In this document: positions 40,113 through 48,770 of the stretch, one piece after another
Position numbering within the stretch: position 1 is the stretch's first letter
How the letters are laid out: every line of letters starts with the position of its first letter
Source of the DNA: RAM1 sp041905405
Lineage (GTDB): Bacteria; Pseudomonadota; Gammaproteobacteria; Burkholderiales; Burkholderiaceae_C
Direction of reading: 5' to 3'
DNA length: 64,000 bases
NCBI GenBank assembly: GCA_041905405.1
Contig: JAYRLC010000002.1
Span: forward strand, 1 to 64,000
Notes under the pieces: model-generated
The model's database searches: none
What the model saw: only the letters and a program-made list of their open reading frames with translations
Told to the model about the DNA's origin: nothing
Program-made: the position numbers and the translations under genes

Positions 40113-40606
40113 CGTCTAGCCTTTAGCATCTTTGTCTTGATGCGATTGCGTTTGAGCGGGGACAGGTATTCGACAAACACCTTGCCAGCCAGGTGGTCCA
40201 TCTCGTGCTGGATGCACACGGCCAGCAGGCCATCGGCCTCAATCGTGCGCGACTGTCCGTCGCCATCCAGCGCCGTGACCTTGATCGACGAGGACCGCTC
40301 GACGCCGTCATAAATTCCGGGCACCGACAGGCAGCCTTCGTCGTTGACCTGCTTGTCCGGGCTGGCCCAGACGATCTCGGGATTGATCAGCACCATGGGC
40401 TCGTTGCGTCCTTCGGACACATCAATCGTGATCAGCCGTTCATGCACGTCCACCTGCGTGGCCGCCAGGCCGATGCCGTTGGCGTCGTACATCGTCTCCA
40501 GCATGTCGGCGATCAGCGCCTTGATGCGGCCGTCCACGGCCTGCACCGGGCGCGCCACGGTGTGCAGCTTGGGGTCGGGATAGCAAAGAATCGGAAGGAG
40601 TGCCAT
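40109..40606 (-). CDS. def: Peptide deformylase
   Basis: 165 residues with all three catalytic motifs: GIGLAATQV, EGCLSVPG and QHEMDHLAGK (metal His and catalytic Glu). It removes the formyl group from nascent proteins. It is the first gene of the operon def-lipoprotein-fmt-azlC-azlD, and divergent from the LysM gene. Confidence 0.97.
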   Translation of the reverse strand: MALLPILCYPDPKLHTVARPVQAVDGRIKALIADMLETMYDANGIGLAATQVDVHERLITIDVSEGRNEPMVLINPEIVWASPDKQVNDEGCLSVPGIYDGVERSSSIKVTALDGDGQSRTIEADGLLAVCIQHEMDHLAGKVFVEYLSPLKRNRIKTKMLKARR

Positions 40607-40804
40607 GAAATCTCGCGGTCAATGTCGCTATTTTCGCTACTTTTGCCAGCCCCGGCTGACGCCAAACGCCATAATCGTTGCCGAATCAAGGGCTTGAGCG
40701 CAGAATCGCCAGTGATTTATGAAGACTTTCTGCCGCCCGCCGCCGCCTTTGCGGCGTCATGGCGGCCCAGGGGCGACGGGATGCAGCACGACAGGACACA
40801 ACAG

Positions 40805-42043
40805 ATGATGGCGAAACCCTCCGCGACAAGCCGCAAGCGGTGCGCTCCCGGCGCACTGGCGGCCGCGTCCCTGTTTGCAGCCACCCTGTGCGCGCTGCCC
40901 GCGCAGGCGCAGAACTTTCCCATCACATCCGGCCAGCGCGCGACCGCCGAGCAGGTCGCCCAAACCGGCGTGCCGCTGAGCGAACTTTCCCCCACCGCGC
41001 CCGACAGCTACACCGTCAAGAGCGGCGACACGCTGTGGGCCATCTCGGGCCTGTTCCTCAAAAGCCCCTGGCGCTGGCCCGAACTGTGGGGCATGAACAT
41101 GCAGGAGGTACGCAATCCGCATCGCATCTATCCCGGCCAGCAACTGTTCCTGGACAAAAGCAACGGCCGCGCCCGTCTGCGCATGGGCCAGGCCCCGGCT
41201 GCGGAAGGCGAGGCGCCGACACAGACCGTGCGCGTGTCGCCGCGCACCCGCTACGAGTCGCTGGCCGACACCTCCATCCCCACGTTGGCCACGCACCTGA
41301 TCGAGCCGTTCCTGGCCGAGCCGGTCATCGTCAACCAGGGTGTGCTCGAAGCGGCGCCGCGCATCGTCGCCACGCAGGAGGGCCGCGTGCTGGTCAGCCG
41401 CGGCGACCGTGCCTATGCGCGCGGCTCGGCTGAAGCGCCGCTGATGCTGGCCAGCGGCAAGCCGCGCGACTTCCGCGTCTTTCGCAACGCCACGCCGCTG
41501 CGCGATCCGGTGACCCGCGCCGTGCTCGGCTACGAAGCCCAGTACGTCGGCAAGGCGGCGCTCGTGCGTAGCGAGACCAGCCGCGACGTGCCCACCCGCG
41601 ACGGCAAGACCGAGCCGGTGCCCGTGCCGGCCACCATCGACATCGTCGCCTCCAAGGAAGAGATGCGCACCGGCGACCGCCTGCTGCCGGAGCCGCCGCG
41701 CCAGCTCGTGAGCTACGTGCCGCGCGCGCCGGAGGCCCGCGTGGAAGGCGCGATCGTGTCGATGTACGGCACCGCCGTGGCCAATGCAGCGCAGAACCAG
41801 ATCGTGGTCATCAACAAAGGAACGGCCGACGGCATGGAAGCCGGCCACGTGCTGGCCATCCTCAAGGACGGCCAGGGCGTGCTGGACCGCACCGCCGAAG
41901 GCAAACCTCAGGCCATCAAGCTGCCCGACGAGCGCAATGGGCTGTTGATGGTGTTCCGGCCGTTCGAGAAGCTGTCCTACGCGCTCATCCTGGAGATCAC
42001 CGACGGCGTGAAGGTCGGCGATCGCGTGGTCAATCCGCGCTGA
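40805..42043 (+). CDS. LysM-domain exported protein
   Basis: 412 residues. A signal peptide ends ALPAQAQ. Then a LysM peptidoglycan-binding domain, YTVKSGDTLWAISGLFLKSP with the final block HRIYPGQQLFLDKS, is followed by a long domain of unknown function. AGGA eight bases before the Met supports the start; an in-frame ATG eight codons upstream is possible. LysM-dprA-smg order is common in Burkholderiales. It likely binds cell wall in the periplasm; the rest of the protein is not recognised. Confidence 0.83.
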   Translation: MMAKPSATSRKRCAPGALAAASLFAATLCALPAQAQNFPITSGQRATAEQVAQTGVPLSELSPTAPDSYTVKSGDTLWAISGLFLKSPWRWPELWGMNMQEVRNPHRIYPGQQLFLDKSNGRARLRMGQAPAAEGEAPTQTVRVSPRTRYESLADTSIPTLATHLIEPFLAEPVIVNQGVLEAAPRIVATQEGRVLVSRGDRAYARGSAEAPLMLASGKPRDFRVFRNATPLRDPVTRAVLGYEAQYVGKAALVRSETSRDVPTRDGKTEPVPVPATIDIVASKEEMRTGDRLLPEPPRQLVSYVPRAPEARVEGAIVSMYGTAVANAAQNQIVVINKGTADGMEAGHVLAILKDGQGVLDRTAEGKPQAIKLPDERNGLLMVFRPFEKLSYALILEITDGVKVGDRVVNPR

Positions 42044-42058
42044 GCCGGCAGTCGCTCC

Positions 42059-43180
42059 ATGGATCGCGACGAGCTCGCCGCATGGCTGCGGCTGACCCTG
42101 TCTGACGGCATTGGCAACGGCGGCGCGCGCCGCCTGCTCGCGGCCTTCGGCCTTCCCTCGGCCGTTTTCTCGCAGCCGTTGGCTGCACTCGAACAGGTGA
42201 TCGGGCCGCAACTGGCCGCCGCTGTGCTGGAAGAGCCAGCGGGCTTGCAGGCCCTGCTGGACACCACGCTGCAATGGCTGCACGGTGGTGACGAGCCGGG
42301 CCGTCGGCGTATCGTGGCGCTGGGCGACGCCGCCTATCCCGCGCCGCTGCTGGCGACCGAGGATCCGCCGATCCTGTTGTACCTGATGGGCCAGGAACTG
42401 GAGGCGACCGCACTCGCACGCTGCATGGCCATTGTGGGCAGCCGCAACCCGACGCCACAGGGCGAAGCCAATGCACAGCAGTTCGCGCGGGCGCTGGCCG
42501 GCGCGGGGATGACCGTGGTGTCGGGCCTGGCGCTTGGCGTGGACGGGGCGGCGCATCGCGGCGCCCTGGAAGGCAGCACAGCGGGGCAACTGGCGACGGT
42601 GGCCGTAGTGGGAACCGGGCTGGACCGGGTCTATCCCAAGCGCCACCGGGATTTGGCGCATGCGATTGCAGCCCGCGGCGTGATCATCAGCGAATACCCG
42701 CTGGGCACGCCGCCGCTGGCACCCAACTTTCCCAAACGCAACCGCATCATCGCCGGGCTGTCGCTCGGCACGCTGGTGGTAGAGGCGGCACTGCAGTCCG
42801 GCTCGCTCATCACGGCCAAGCAGACCGTCGAGCAGGGCAAGGACGTCTTCGCCATTCCCGGCTCCATCCACTCGCCACAATCACGGGGCTGCCACCTGTT
42901 GCTCAAGCAGGGGGCCAAGCTGGTGGAGTCGGCCCAGGACATCCTGGAAGAACTGCGTCTGGATGGCGCCGCGGCCGCAGTGATGCTGCGCGAAACGCCC
43001 GAAGAACAGGGCACACCCCTGTTGCAGGTGCTGGGCTTTGACCCCGTGAGCCTGGACGCACTGGTGGCGCGTACGGGCATGGACACTGCCACGCTGCAGG
43101 CGCAACTGCTTGAACTGGAGCTGGAAGGCCGCGTGGCCCGTCTTCCCGGTGGCCTGTTCCAGCGCACAGGGGCAGCCTAG
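42059..43180 (+). CDS. dprA: DNA-processing protein DprA
   Basis: 373 residues. The N-terminal helical SAM-like part is followed by the Rossmann DprA core (CMAIVGSRNPTPQGEANA, VVSGLALGVDGAAHRGAL, PPLAPNFPKRNRIIAGLS) and a C-terminal winged helix (LLQVLGFDPVSLDALVARTG). DprA loads RecA onto incoming single-stranded DNA in transformation. It starts 15 bases after the LysM gene. Confidence 0.95.
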   Translation: MDRDELAAWLRLTLSDGIGNGGARRLLAAFGLPSAVFSQPLAALEQVIGPQLAAAVLEEPAGLQALLDTTLQWLHGGDEPGRRRIVALGDAAYPAPLLATEDPPILLYLMGQELEATALARCMAIVGSRNPTPQGEANAQQFARALAGAGMTVVSGLALGVDGAAHRGALEGSTAGQLATVAVVGTGLDRVYPKRHRDLAHAIAARGVIISEYPLGTPPLAPNFPKRNRIIAGLSLGTLVVEAALQSGSLITAKQTVEQGKDVFAIPGSIHSPQSRGCHLLLKQGAKLVESAQDILEELRLDGAAAAVMLRETPEEQGTPLLQVLGFDPVSLDALVARTGMDTATLQAQLLELELEGRVARLPGGLFQRTGAA

Positions 43181-43245
43181 GACAGGCGTGCGGGCAGCGC
43201 GCAAACCACTTCCATGGCGGCGGTTTTGTGTGCTAGATTGGGGCC

Positions 43246-43731
43246 ATGTTTGAAGTGCTCGTGTTCGTCTACGAACACTACTGGCGAGGCGATGCGTGCC
43301 CCGAATTGCAGCAACTGGGGCGCAAACTGTCCGCCGTCGGTTTTGAAGCCGATGAAATCCAGCAGGCCCTGCGGTGGCTGGATGGCCTGAACATCGCAGC
43401 CCAGGGCACGCAGGTCGCCACTGACGTTGCGCAAGACACCCCCCTGGCGCGCCAATCTCCGCACAGCATGCGCATCTACTCGGTGGCCGAACAGCACCAC
43501 CTGGGGGCCGAGGCGCTGAGCTTCGTGAGCTTTCTGGAAAGCGCCGGCGTGTTGCCAGCCCACATGCGCGAGATCGTCATCGATCGTGCCATGGCGGTGC
43601 CGGGCGATCCGATCTCGCTGGACGACCTGAAGATCATCATCCTGATGGTCTACTGGAGCTTTGGCGAAGAGCCCGACTCGCTGGTGCTGGACGAACTCTG
43701 CGACGACGCCGGCTCGCGGGTGGCCCACTAA
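43246..43731 (+). CDS. smg: Smg family protein (DUF494)
   Basis: 161 residues matching the Smg/DUF494 family: FEVLVFVYEHYW at the N-terminus, LSAVGFEADEIQQALRWLDGL and GVLPAHMREIVIDRAM. The family lies beside dprA in many proteobacteria; its function is unclear. In Comamonadaceae topA often follows, but here an unrelated lipoprotein does. Confidence 0.88.
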   Translation: MFEVLVFVYEHYWRGDACPELQQLGRKLSAVGFEADEIQQALRWLDGLNIAAQGTQVATDVAQDTPLARQSPHSMRIYSVAEQHHLGAEALSFVSFLESAGVLPAHMREIVIDRAMAVPGDPISLDDLKIIILMVYWSFGEEPDSLVLDELCDDAGSRVAH

Positions 43732-43772
43732 GCCTACCCCCGCCCGTGCCGCAGCGCGCACGAGCAACTCGT

Positions 43773-43816
43773 GGGCACATCACGGGCACATCACGGGCAC
43801 ATCACGGGCATATCAC
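43773..43816. repeat. Four tandem 11-bp units between smg and the lipoprotein gene
   Basis: GGGCACATCAC three times, then GGGCATATCAC (one change). No spacers and no protein coding seen. It lies 83 bases upstream of the Gly-Thr-repeat lipoprotein. Confidence 0.85.
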
Positions 43817-43898
43817 CCCCTCAAACGCGGGATAGTTTGCCTGCCTCCGGCTGGCTACCCTCGGGCGGTCCCTCTGTTTTACCCTCCGGAGTACCCCC

Positions 43899-45017
43899 AT
43901 GCGCCAGCTCACCCGTTTCCCCTTTGCCCTCACGTCGGCCGCGCTCGCCGCAGCCGGCCTCCTGGCCGCCTGCGGTGGCGGCGGAAGCGCAGTCACCCCC
44001 ATCTCCGGCTCCGTGGTCAAAGGCCCGGTCAATGGCGCACAGGTCTGCGCGTACAAGGCCGTCGCCGCCGGCAAGGGCGAGCAGATCAAGTGCGTGACAA
44101 CGGGCAGCACCGGTGCGTACACCATGGAAGTCGACTACGTGGGCGATGTCGTGATTGAAGCATCCGGCGGCACCTACACGGACGAAGCCACGGGCGCCAC
44201 CAAGACGCTGAGCGACCCGCTGCAGGTCGTGCTCAATGCGCAAGGGACGGCCGCGACCGGCGTGGTCACGCCGCTCACGACCGTTGCGTTCAGCATGGCC
44301 AAGGCCGGCACCGGCGGCGTCAGCAGCGCCAGCTTCGCTACCGCCGCCACGTCGGTGGCAAGCCAGTTCCAGCTCGGCACCACGAACATCTCCACGACGG
44401 TGCCCGCCGTCACCGGCACCACCAACACCTACGGCCAGATCCTCAAGGCGGTGTCGCAGTACGTGGCCAACGGCAACACGCTGGCCAGCTTCCTGAGCTT
44501 CTCCGCACCGACAACGATCCAGACGGCCTTCAATACCGCCTACGCCACCGCCAATGGCACATCCATCAGCTTCACGTTCGGCAGCGCTTCGACCGGCGGC
44601 ACTGGCACTGGCACTGGCACTGGCACTGGCACTGGCACTGGCACTGGCACTGGCACTGGCACTGGCACTGGCACTGGCACTGGCACTGGCACTGGCACTG
44701 GCACTGGCACTGGCACTGGCACGGGTACGGGTACGGGTACGGGTACAACCACTAGCAACCTGCTGATCGCTGTGACGGCCAGTGGCTTCACCACCAACAC
44801 GACCATCAACAACGTGACCAAGCCGTCGACCCAGGACCAGTTCTGCGGCGAAGTGCGCACGAACCCGCAGTACACATCGTTTGCCCAGCAGGGTGCCACG
44901 CTGACCATCGACTCCTGTTCATTCAGCGGCTCGACGGGCCAGATCAGCGCCACGCTGCGCCTGACGTCTCCCATCGCCATCACCGTGCCGTATTCGGTGA
45001 GCTACACCTACAACTGA
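43899..45017 (+). CDS. Lipoprotein with long Gly-Thr repeat
   Basis: 372 residues. Lipoprotein signal ending LLAAC followed by GGGGS. Residues about 30-130 contain ISGSVVKGPVNGAQVCAYK, resembling a carboxypeptidase-regulatory/CNA-like beta-sandwich start, then a Ser/Thr/Ala-rich domain. Residues 234-283 are 25 Gly-Thr dipeptides (20 identical codon pairs then 5 variants), and a small C-terminal domain has Cys residues near CGEVRT and DSCSFSG. Probably a surface-exposed lipoprotein with a flexible linker. No function is recognised. Confidence 0.75.
   Translation: MRQLTRFPFALTSAALAAAGLLAACGGGGSAVTPISGSVVKGPVNGAQVCAYKAVAAGKGEQIKCVTTGSTGAYTMEVDYVGDVVIEASGGTYTDEATGATKTLSDPLQVVLNAQGTAATGVVTPLTTVAFSMAKAGTGGVSSASFATAATSVASQFQLGTTNISTTVPAVTGTTNTYGQILKAVSQYVANGNTLASFLSFSAPTTIQTAFNTAYATANGTSISFTFGSASTGGTGTGTGTGTGTGTGTGTGTGTGTGTGTGTGTGTGTGTGTGTGTGTGTGTTTSNLLIAVTASGFTTNTTINNVTKPSTQDQFCGEVRTNPQYTSFAQQGATLTIDSCSFSGSTGQISATLRLTSPIAITVPYSVSYTYN
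44598..44747 (+). repeat. Hexanucleotide tandem repeat coding Gly-Thr x25
   Basis: GGCACT occurs 20 times in perfect tandem (44598-44717), then GGCACG, GGTACG three times and GGTACA. The unit is a multiple of three, so slippage changes linker length, not frame. Confidence 0.97.
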
Positions 45018-45054
45018 TCGCCGGGTCGGGGCTGACGAAGGCCCCCTGCAACCC

Positions 45055-45083
45055 GCAAAAAAGCCGCCCTCTGGCGGCTTTTT
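45055..45083. terminator. Bidirectional intrinsic terminator
   Basis: AGCCGCC, loop CTCT, GGCGGCT with T run after it and A run before it. It ends the lipoprotein gene (plus) and the DUF1631 gene (minus). Confidence 0.93.
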
Positions 45084-45103
45084 GCTTTGGCCTGAAGCGG
45101 GTT

Positions 45104-47788
45104 TCAGGACTCGAGCAACCGCTCCGGATTGGCGTCCAGCTTGGCCAGCGCATCACGGGTGGCGCGCACGGTCAACGCTTCTTCTTCCGCCGGCACCAGC
45201 AGGCCCGCCTGCAGATAGGCCGCCAAGCGGCGCACCTGCACCAGATAGCTGCGGCCATCGGTGGATGCGAACAGGTGCAGCTGCTTGCGGTCGCTGCACC
45301 ACGCGTACTGAACCTGGGTCGTCTTGCTGTTGTGGTCCAGCGTGAACCAGGTGCCCACCTGCAGTTCCTGCGCCCAGGCCAGCATGGCATCACCGGGCTT
45401 GGAGCCCCCGTCGGCCACGACCTCGATGGCGGACGCATCGATGCCCAGCATGAGCTCGATGCTCTCGGCATCCAGCGGCAGGTCACCCGCCTGGTCGTCA
45501 TCCACGAAGTCTTCCAGGTTGGCCAGGCGCTTGGCCATGGCCTCGATGCGGGCCTGGGGAATGGCTTCGGTCTTGGACAGAAAGGCATCGGCCAGCGTGT
45601 CGCCGATGATTTTGATGTGCGCTTCCTGCGCGGAGCCCTGCATGCCCATCAGCGTCATGCCCTGGCGCAAGCGCAGCAGCAGCTTGGGCAGGTCCTGGAT
45701 CACGCGCGCACGGTCGTTGCGGTTGGGCTTGGCGCTGGCAGCCCAGACCAGATCGGACGCGGACTTCTTCAGCGCAATGGTGTCCTCATGCTGGGGACCG
45801 TTCTTCACCGCAGCCACGGCCAGCACGTCGGCCCATACCTTGAACAGGAACTCACGGATTTCATCACGCACCGGGATGTCCTGCAGCATGTTGCGCATCT
45901 CGATGGTGTACTGCACCGACATCGTTTCCTTCTGCTCCACCTGCTGGGCGACGCTGACCAGACGCTGGGTGGCGCCGCTTTCGGTCAGGAACTTGGACAG
46001 GAACTTCTGGAATTCGTCATAGACGAGCTGAAACACGCGCCGGCCGGTTTCCGGATACTGCTCGATGACCTGCACCACGCGCTTGATCTCTGACTCGAGC
46101 GCGCTGCCACCGATGGCGCTGGAGTCAAACCCCAGCACGCACGAGCCCATGCGGTCAATCAACTGGCGCGCCGGATGCTGCAAGGTGCCAAAGAACTCAG
46201 GCTCCGAAAGCGCCACGCGCAGCACGGGCATCTGCAACCGGGCAAACCACACGCGAACCGACGGCGGAATGCGCTCTTCAGACAGGATGCTCTGGAACAT
46301 CAGCGCGACGATCTCGATCGTGGCTTTCTCGCCGGATGTGGCGGCCTTTTTCTTGAGTTCGCCCGTGCGCTGGCGCAGGGCCGTGGCAACCTGCTCGACA
46401 CCGCCTTCGTCATAGACGGCCACTTCCTGGACCGTGGCAACGCCGGCGACTTCGGTCGAACCCTGCTGTGACAGGGCCTCGGCCAGTGCCGGGGACGGGC
46501 GCGTCACATGGCTCATGTCGAACCCGGCGACGCGGTCGGTCAGCAGGCGTTTGAGCTGGCCCAGCACGCCCGAGGCCCGGGCCCGGGCGCGGGCCAACGG
46601 CGGCGAACTGGTCAGCATGCGCGTTTCTTCGCCGGGACTGCCAGCCTGCGGCCCTCCGTAACCACCAGCCTGCTGTCCGTTCGGCATGCCATTCGGACCG
46701 GCGGGCGGGTATCCCCCGCCGGGATAGCCTACACCGGGATGAGGACCGGGCTGCGCCCCGCCTTGCGGATAGGCGCCAGGATGCGCGCCACCGGCAGGAC
46801 CGTAGCCACCGTAACCGCCGCCGTACCCTCCACCCTGAGCACCCCCGGGTGCACCGCCGGGACCTGGCGGCCCGCCGGAGGGGCCATAAGAAGACGCACC
46901 CCCGCCATAGCCGCCCTGATACCCGCTGGGATAGCCACCGCCAGGGTTGGGCGCATAACCGCCGCCCTGCGCACTGCCCGGAAAGCCCTGGCCACCCGGC
47001 GCATAGCCGCCACCCGGACCGCTGCCAGCGAAACCGGGAGCACCCGGATAGCCACCGCCCTGGCCGGCATCCTCCGGCGCCTGTCCTGCGGGCGCCTGCT
47101 GGCCGGCTGAGGGTTTTCTGCCGGCGCCGGCTGGCGCTCCGGTACGCCGCACCCGGGCTGACAGGTCGATATCAGGCAGGACGCCGTTGTCGATCAGGAA
47201 CTCGTTGGTCTGGCGGTAGGCTTGCACCAGCTGATCGACCAGGTGCTGCTGGATCATGTCCTTGACCAGGCCGAAGGTCTCGCGGGCCAGGCCCGCCGTC
47301 ACCCACTGCTCCACCAGGAGCTGGGCACTCACTTCAGGGCGAAGGATGTCGTGCGACTGCAGATCGTCGCCGCCTTCCAGGTGCTGGATGCGCAGCCGCA
47401 GATCGTTGAGCTCCCAGGTAACCTTGTCCAGCACGGACAGGGCCAGGCGCGACGACAGGATTTTCTTTTCGACGACCTCGTCGCCGATCAGCTCCAGGCT
47501 GGCAGCCTCCAGCCGCACGCGCGCCGTGGCGGTCGGCGGGATGAGGGCGCGGCGCCATGCCTTGGGCACGCCTTCGACCCAGGCCTTGTGCAGGCGCTCG
47601 AACTCGAGCATGGCGTCGCGCCGGTCCTGCATCTCCTTGGTGCTGGCGCTCTGGTCGACCAGTTCGATCAGCTTGGCACGCAGCGCATCTGCCAGGGGCG
47701 CCATGACCCCTTCAGCGTGCGCAATGAACACCTCCCGCGCCTTGCGGCCCAGCGCGTGGCTGTCAGGAGTGGGCAGGGGGCCGGACAT
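45104..47788 (-). CDS. DUF1631 family protein with Gly/Pro-rich linker
   Basis: 894 residues, no signal peptide or membrane helix. N-terminal part to about 225 is helical (FIAHAEGVMAPLADALRAKL; AMLEFERLHKAWVEGVPKAWRRAL). Residues about 226-383 (DNA 46640-47110) are a low-complexity block of Gly, Pro, Tyr, Ala and Gln with repeated GGGYP and GGYG. The C-terminal half is the DUF1631 region, including a late VGTWFTLDHNSKTTQVQYAW block that looks PilZ-like. In relatives DUF1631 is cytoplasmic and of unknown function. The gene lies 15 bases upstream of the secF stop end, on the same strand, but is downstream of secF in transcription, so it may be the last gene of the yajC-secD-secF unit. Confidence 0.8.
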   Translation of the reverse strand: MSGPLPTPDSHALGRKAREVFIAHAEGVMAPLADALRAKLIELVDQSASTKEMQDRRDAMLEFERLHKAWVEGVPKAWRRALIPPTATARVRLEAASLELIGDEVVEKKILSSRLALSVLDKVTWELNDLRLRIQHLEGGDDLQSHDILRPEVSAQLLVEQWVTAGLARETFGLVKDMIQQHLVDQLVQAYRQTNEFLIDNGVLPDIDLSARVRRTGAPAGAGRKPSAGQQAPAGQAPEDAGQGGGYPGAPGFAGSGPGGGYAPGGQGFPGSAQGGGYAPNPGGGYPSGYQGGYGGGASSYGPSGGPPGPGGAPGGAQGGGYGGGYGGYGPAGGAHPGAYPQGGAQPGPHPGVGYPGGGYPPAGPNGMPNGQQAGGYGGPQAGSPGEETRMLTSSPPLARARARASGVLGQLKRLLTDRVAGFDMSHVTRPSPALAEALSQQGSTEVAGVATVQEVAVYDEGGVEQVATALRQRTGELKKKAATSGEKATIEIVALMFQSILSEERIPPSVRVWFARLQMPVLRVALSEPEFFGTLQHPARQLIDRMGSCVLGFDSSAIGGSALESEIKRVVQVIEQYPETGRRVFQLVYDEFQKFLSKFLTESGATQRLVSVAQQVEQKETMSVQYTIEMRNMLQDIPVRDEIREFLFKVWADVLAVAAVKNGPQHEDTIALKKSASDLVWAASAKPNRNDRARVIQDLPKLLLRLRQGMTLMGMQGSAQEAHIKIIGDTLADAFLSKTEAIPQARIEAMAKRLANLEDFVDDDQAGDLPLDAESIELMLGIDASAIEVVADGGSKPGDAMLAWAQELQVGTWFTLDHNSKTTQVQYAWCSDRKQLHLFASTDGRSYLVQVRRLAAYLQAGLLVPAEEEALTVRATRDALAKLDANPERLLES

Positions 47789-47803
47789 GGACGGGTTGGG
47801 AAA

Positions 47804-48760
47804 TCAGACCACGGCGCCCGCATTGGGGTCGTTGGGATCGCCGTCCTTCTTGACGGCGCCGCCCTTGACCATGTCTTCGCGCTTGATGCCCAGCCACATG
47901 GCGATTGCCGCAGCCACGAAGACCGACGAATAGATGCCGAAGCAGATGCCGATGGTCAGCGCCAGGGCAAAGTAGAAAAGGGTGGGGCCGCCGAACAGCA
48001 GCATTGACAGGACCATGATCTGGGTGGAGCCGTGGGTGATGATCGTACGGCTGATGGTCGAAGTGATCGCGTTGTCAATGATTTCCGTCGTGTTCATCTT
48101 GCGGTAGCGGCGGAAGTTTTCACGGATGCGGTCAAAAATCACAACGGATTCGTTGACCGAATAGCCCAACACGGCCAGTACCGCCGCCAGCACGGCCAGT
48201 GAAAACTCCCACTGGAAGAACGCGAAGAAGCCCAGGATGATGATCACATCGTGCAGGTTGGCGATGATGCCTGCAACAGCGAACTTCCATTCGAAGCGGA
48301 ACGCCAGATAGATCATGATGCCCACCACCACCATGCCCAGGGCTTTGAGTCCGTCGGCCGCGAGTTCGTCGCCCACCTGCGGGCCGACGAACTCGTTACG
48401 CCGCAGCGTCACGTCGGGTGCGGACTCCTTGAGCGCGGCCATCACCTTGTCGCTCTGCTGTGCGGAACTCACCCCCTTTTGGGCGGGCAGGCGGATCAGC
48501 ACGTCGCGCGCGGTTCCGAAGTTCTGCACCTGCACATCGGTGTAACCCAGCCGCGAAATCGTGCCGCGAACCTTTTCCAGTTCGGCGGGCTGCGAATAGC
48601 TGACTTCCATCAGGGTGCCGCCGGTGAATTCAACCGACAAGTGCAGCCCCCGCGTGAGCAGGAAGAAAACGGCAGCAGCGAACGTCAGGAAGGAGATCAC
48701 GTTGAAGATCAACGCGTTCTTCATGAACGGGATGTCGCGGCGGATTTTGAAGAATTCCAT
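47804..48760 (-). CDS. secF: Protein translocase subunit SecF
   Basis: 318 residues. N-terminal helix then a periplasmic domain (VEFTGGTLMEVSYSQPAEL), then helices with LGYSVNESVVIFDRIRENFR, the SecF signature. It pairs with SecD to pull pre-proteins through SecYEG using the proton gradient. Starts ten bases after secD. Confidence 0.97.
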   Translation of the reverse strand: MEFFKIRRDIPFMKNALIFNVISFLTFAAAVFFLLTRGLHLSVEFTGGTLMEVSYSQPAELEKVRGTISRLGYTDVQVQNFGTARDVLIRLPAQKGVSSAQQSDKVMAALKESAPDVTLRRNEFVGPQVGDELAADGLKALGMVVVGIMIYLAFRFEWKFAVAGIIANLHDVIIILGFFAFFQWEFSLAVLAAVLAVLGYSVNESVVIFDRIRENFRRYRKMNTTEIIDNAITSTISRTIITHGSTQIMVLSMLLFGGPTLFYFALALTIGICFGIYSSVFVAAAIAMWLGIKREDMVKGGAVKKDGDPNDPNAGAVV

Positions 48761-48770
48761 GCCTCGCCTC

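Noticed and set aside
43773..43816. Possible CRISPR array
   Set aside because: Units are 11 bases, directly adjacent with no spacers, and no cas gene is near.
44540..44983. Val-Pro repeat protein on the minus strand
   Set aside because: Antisense of the Gly-Thr repeat; no signal or ribosome site.
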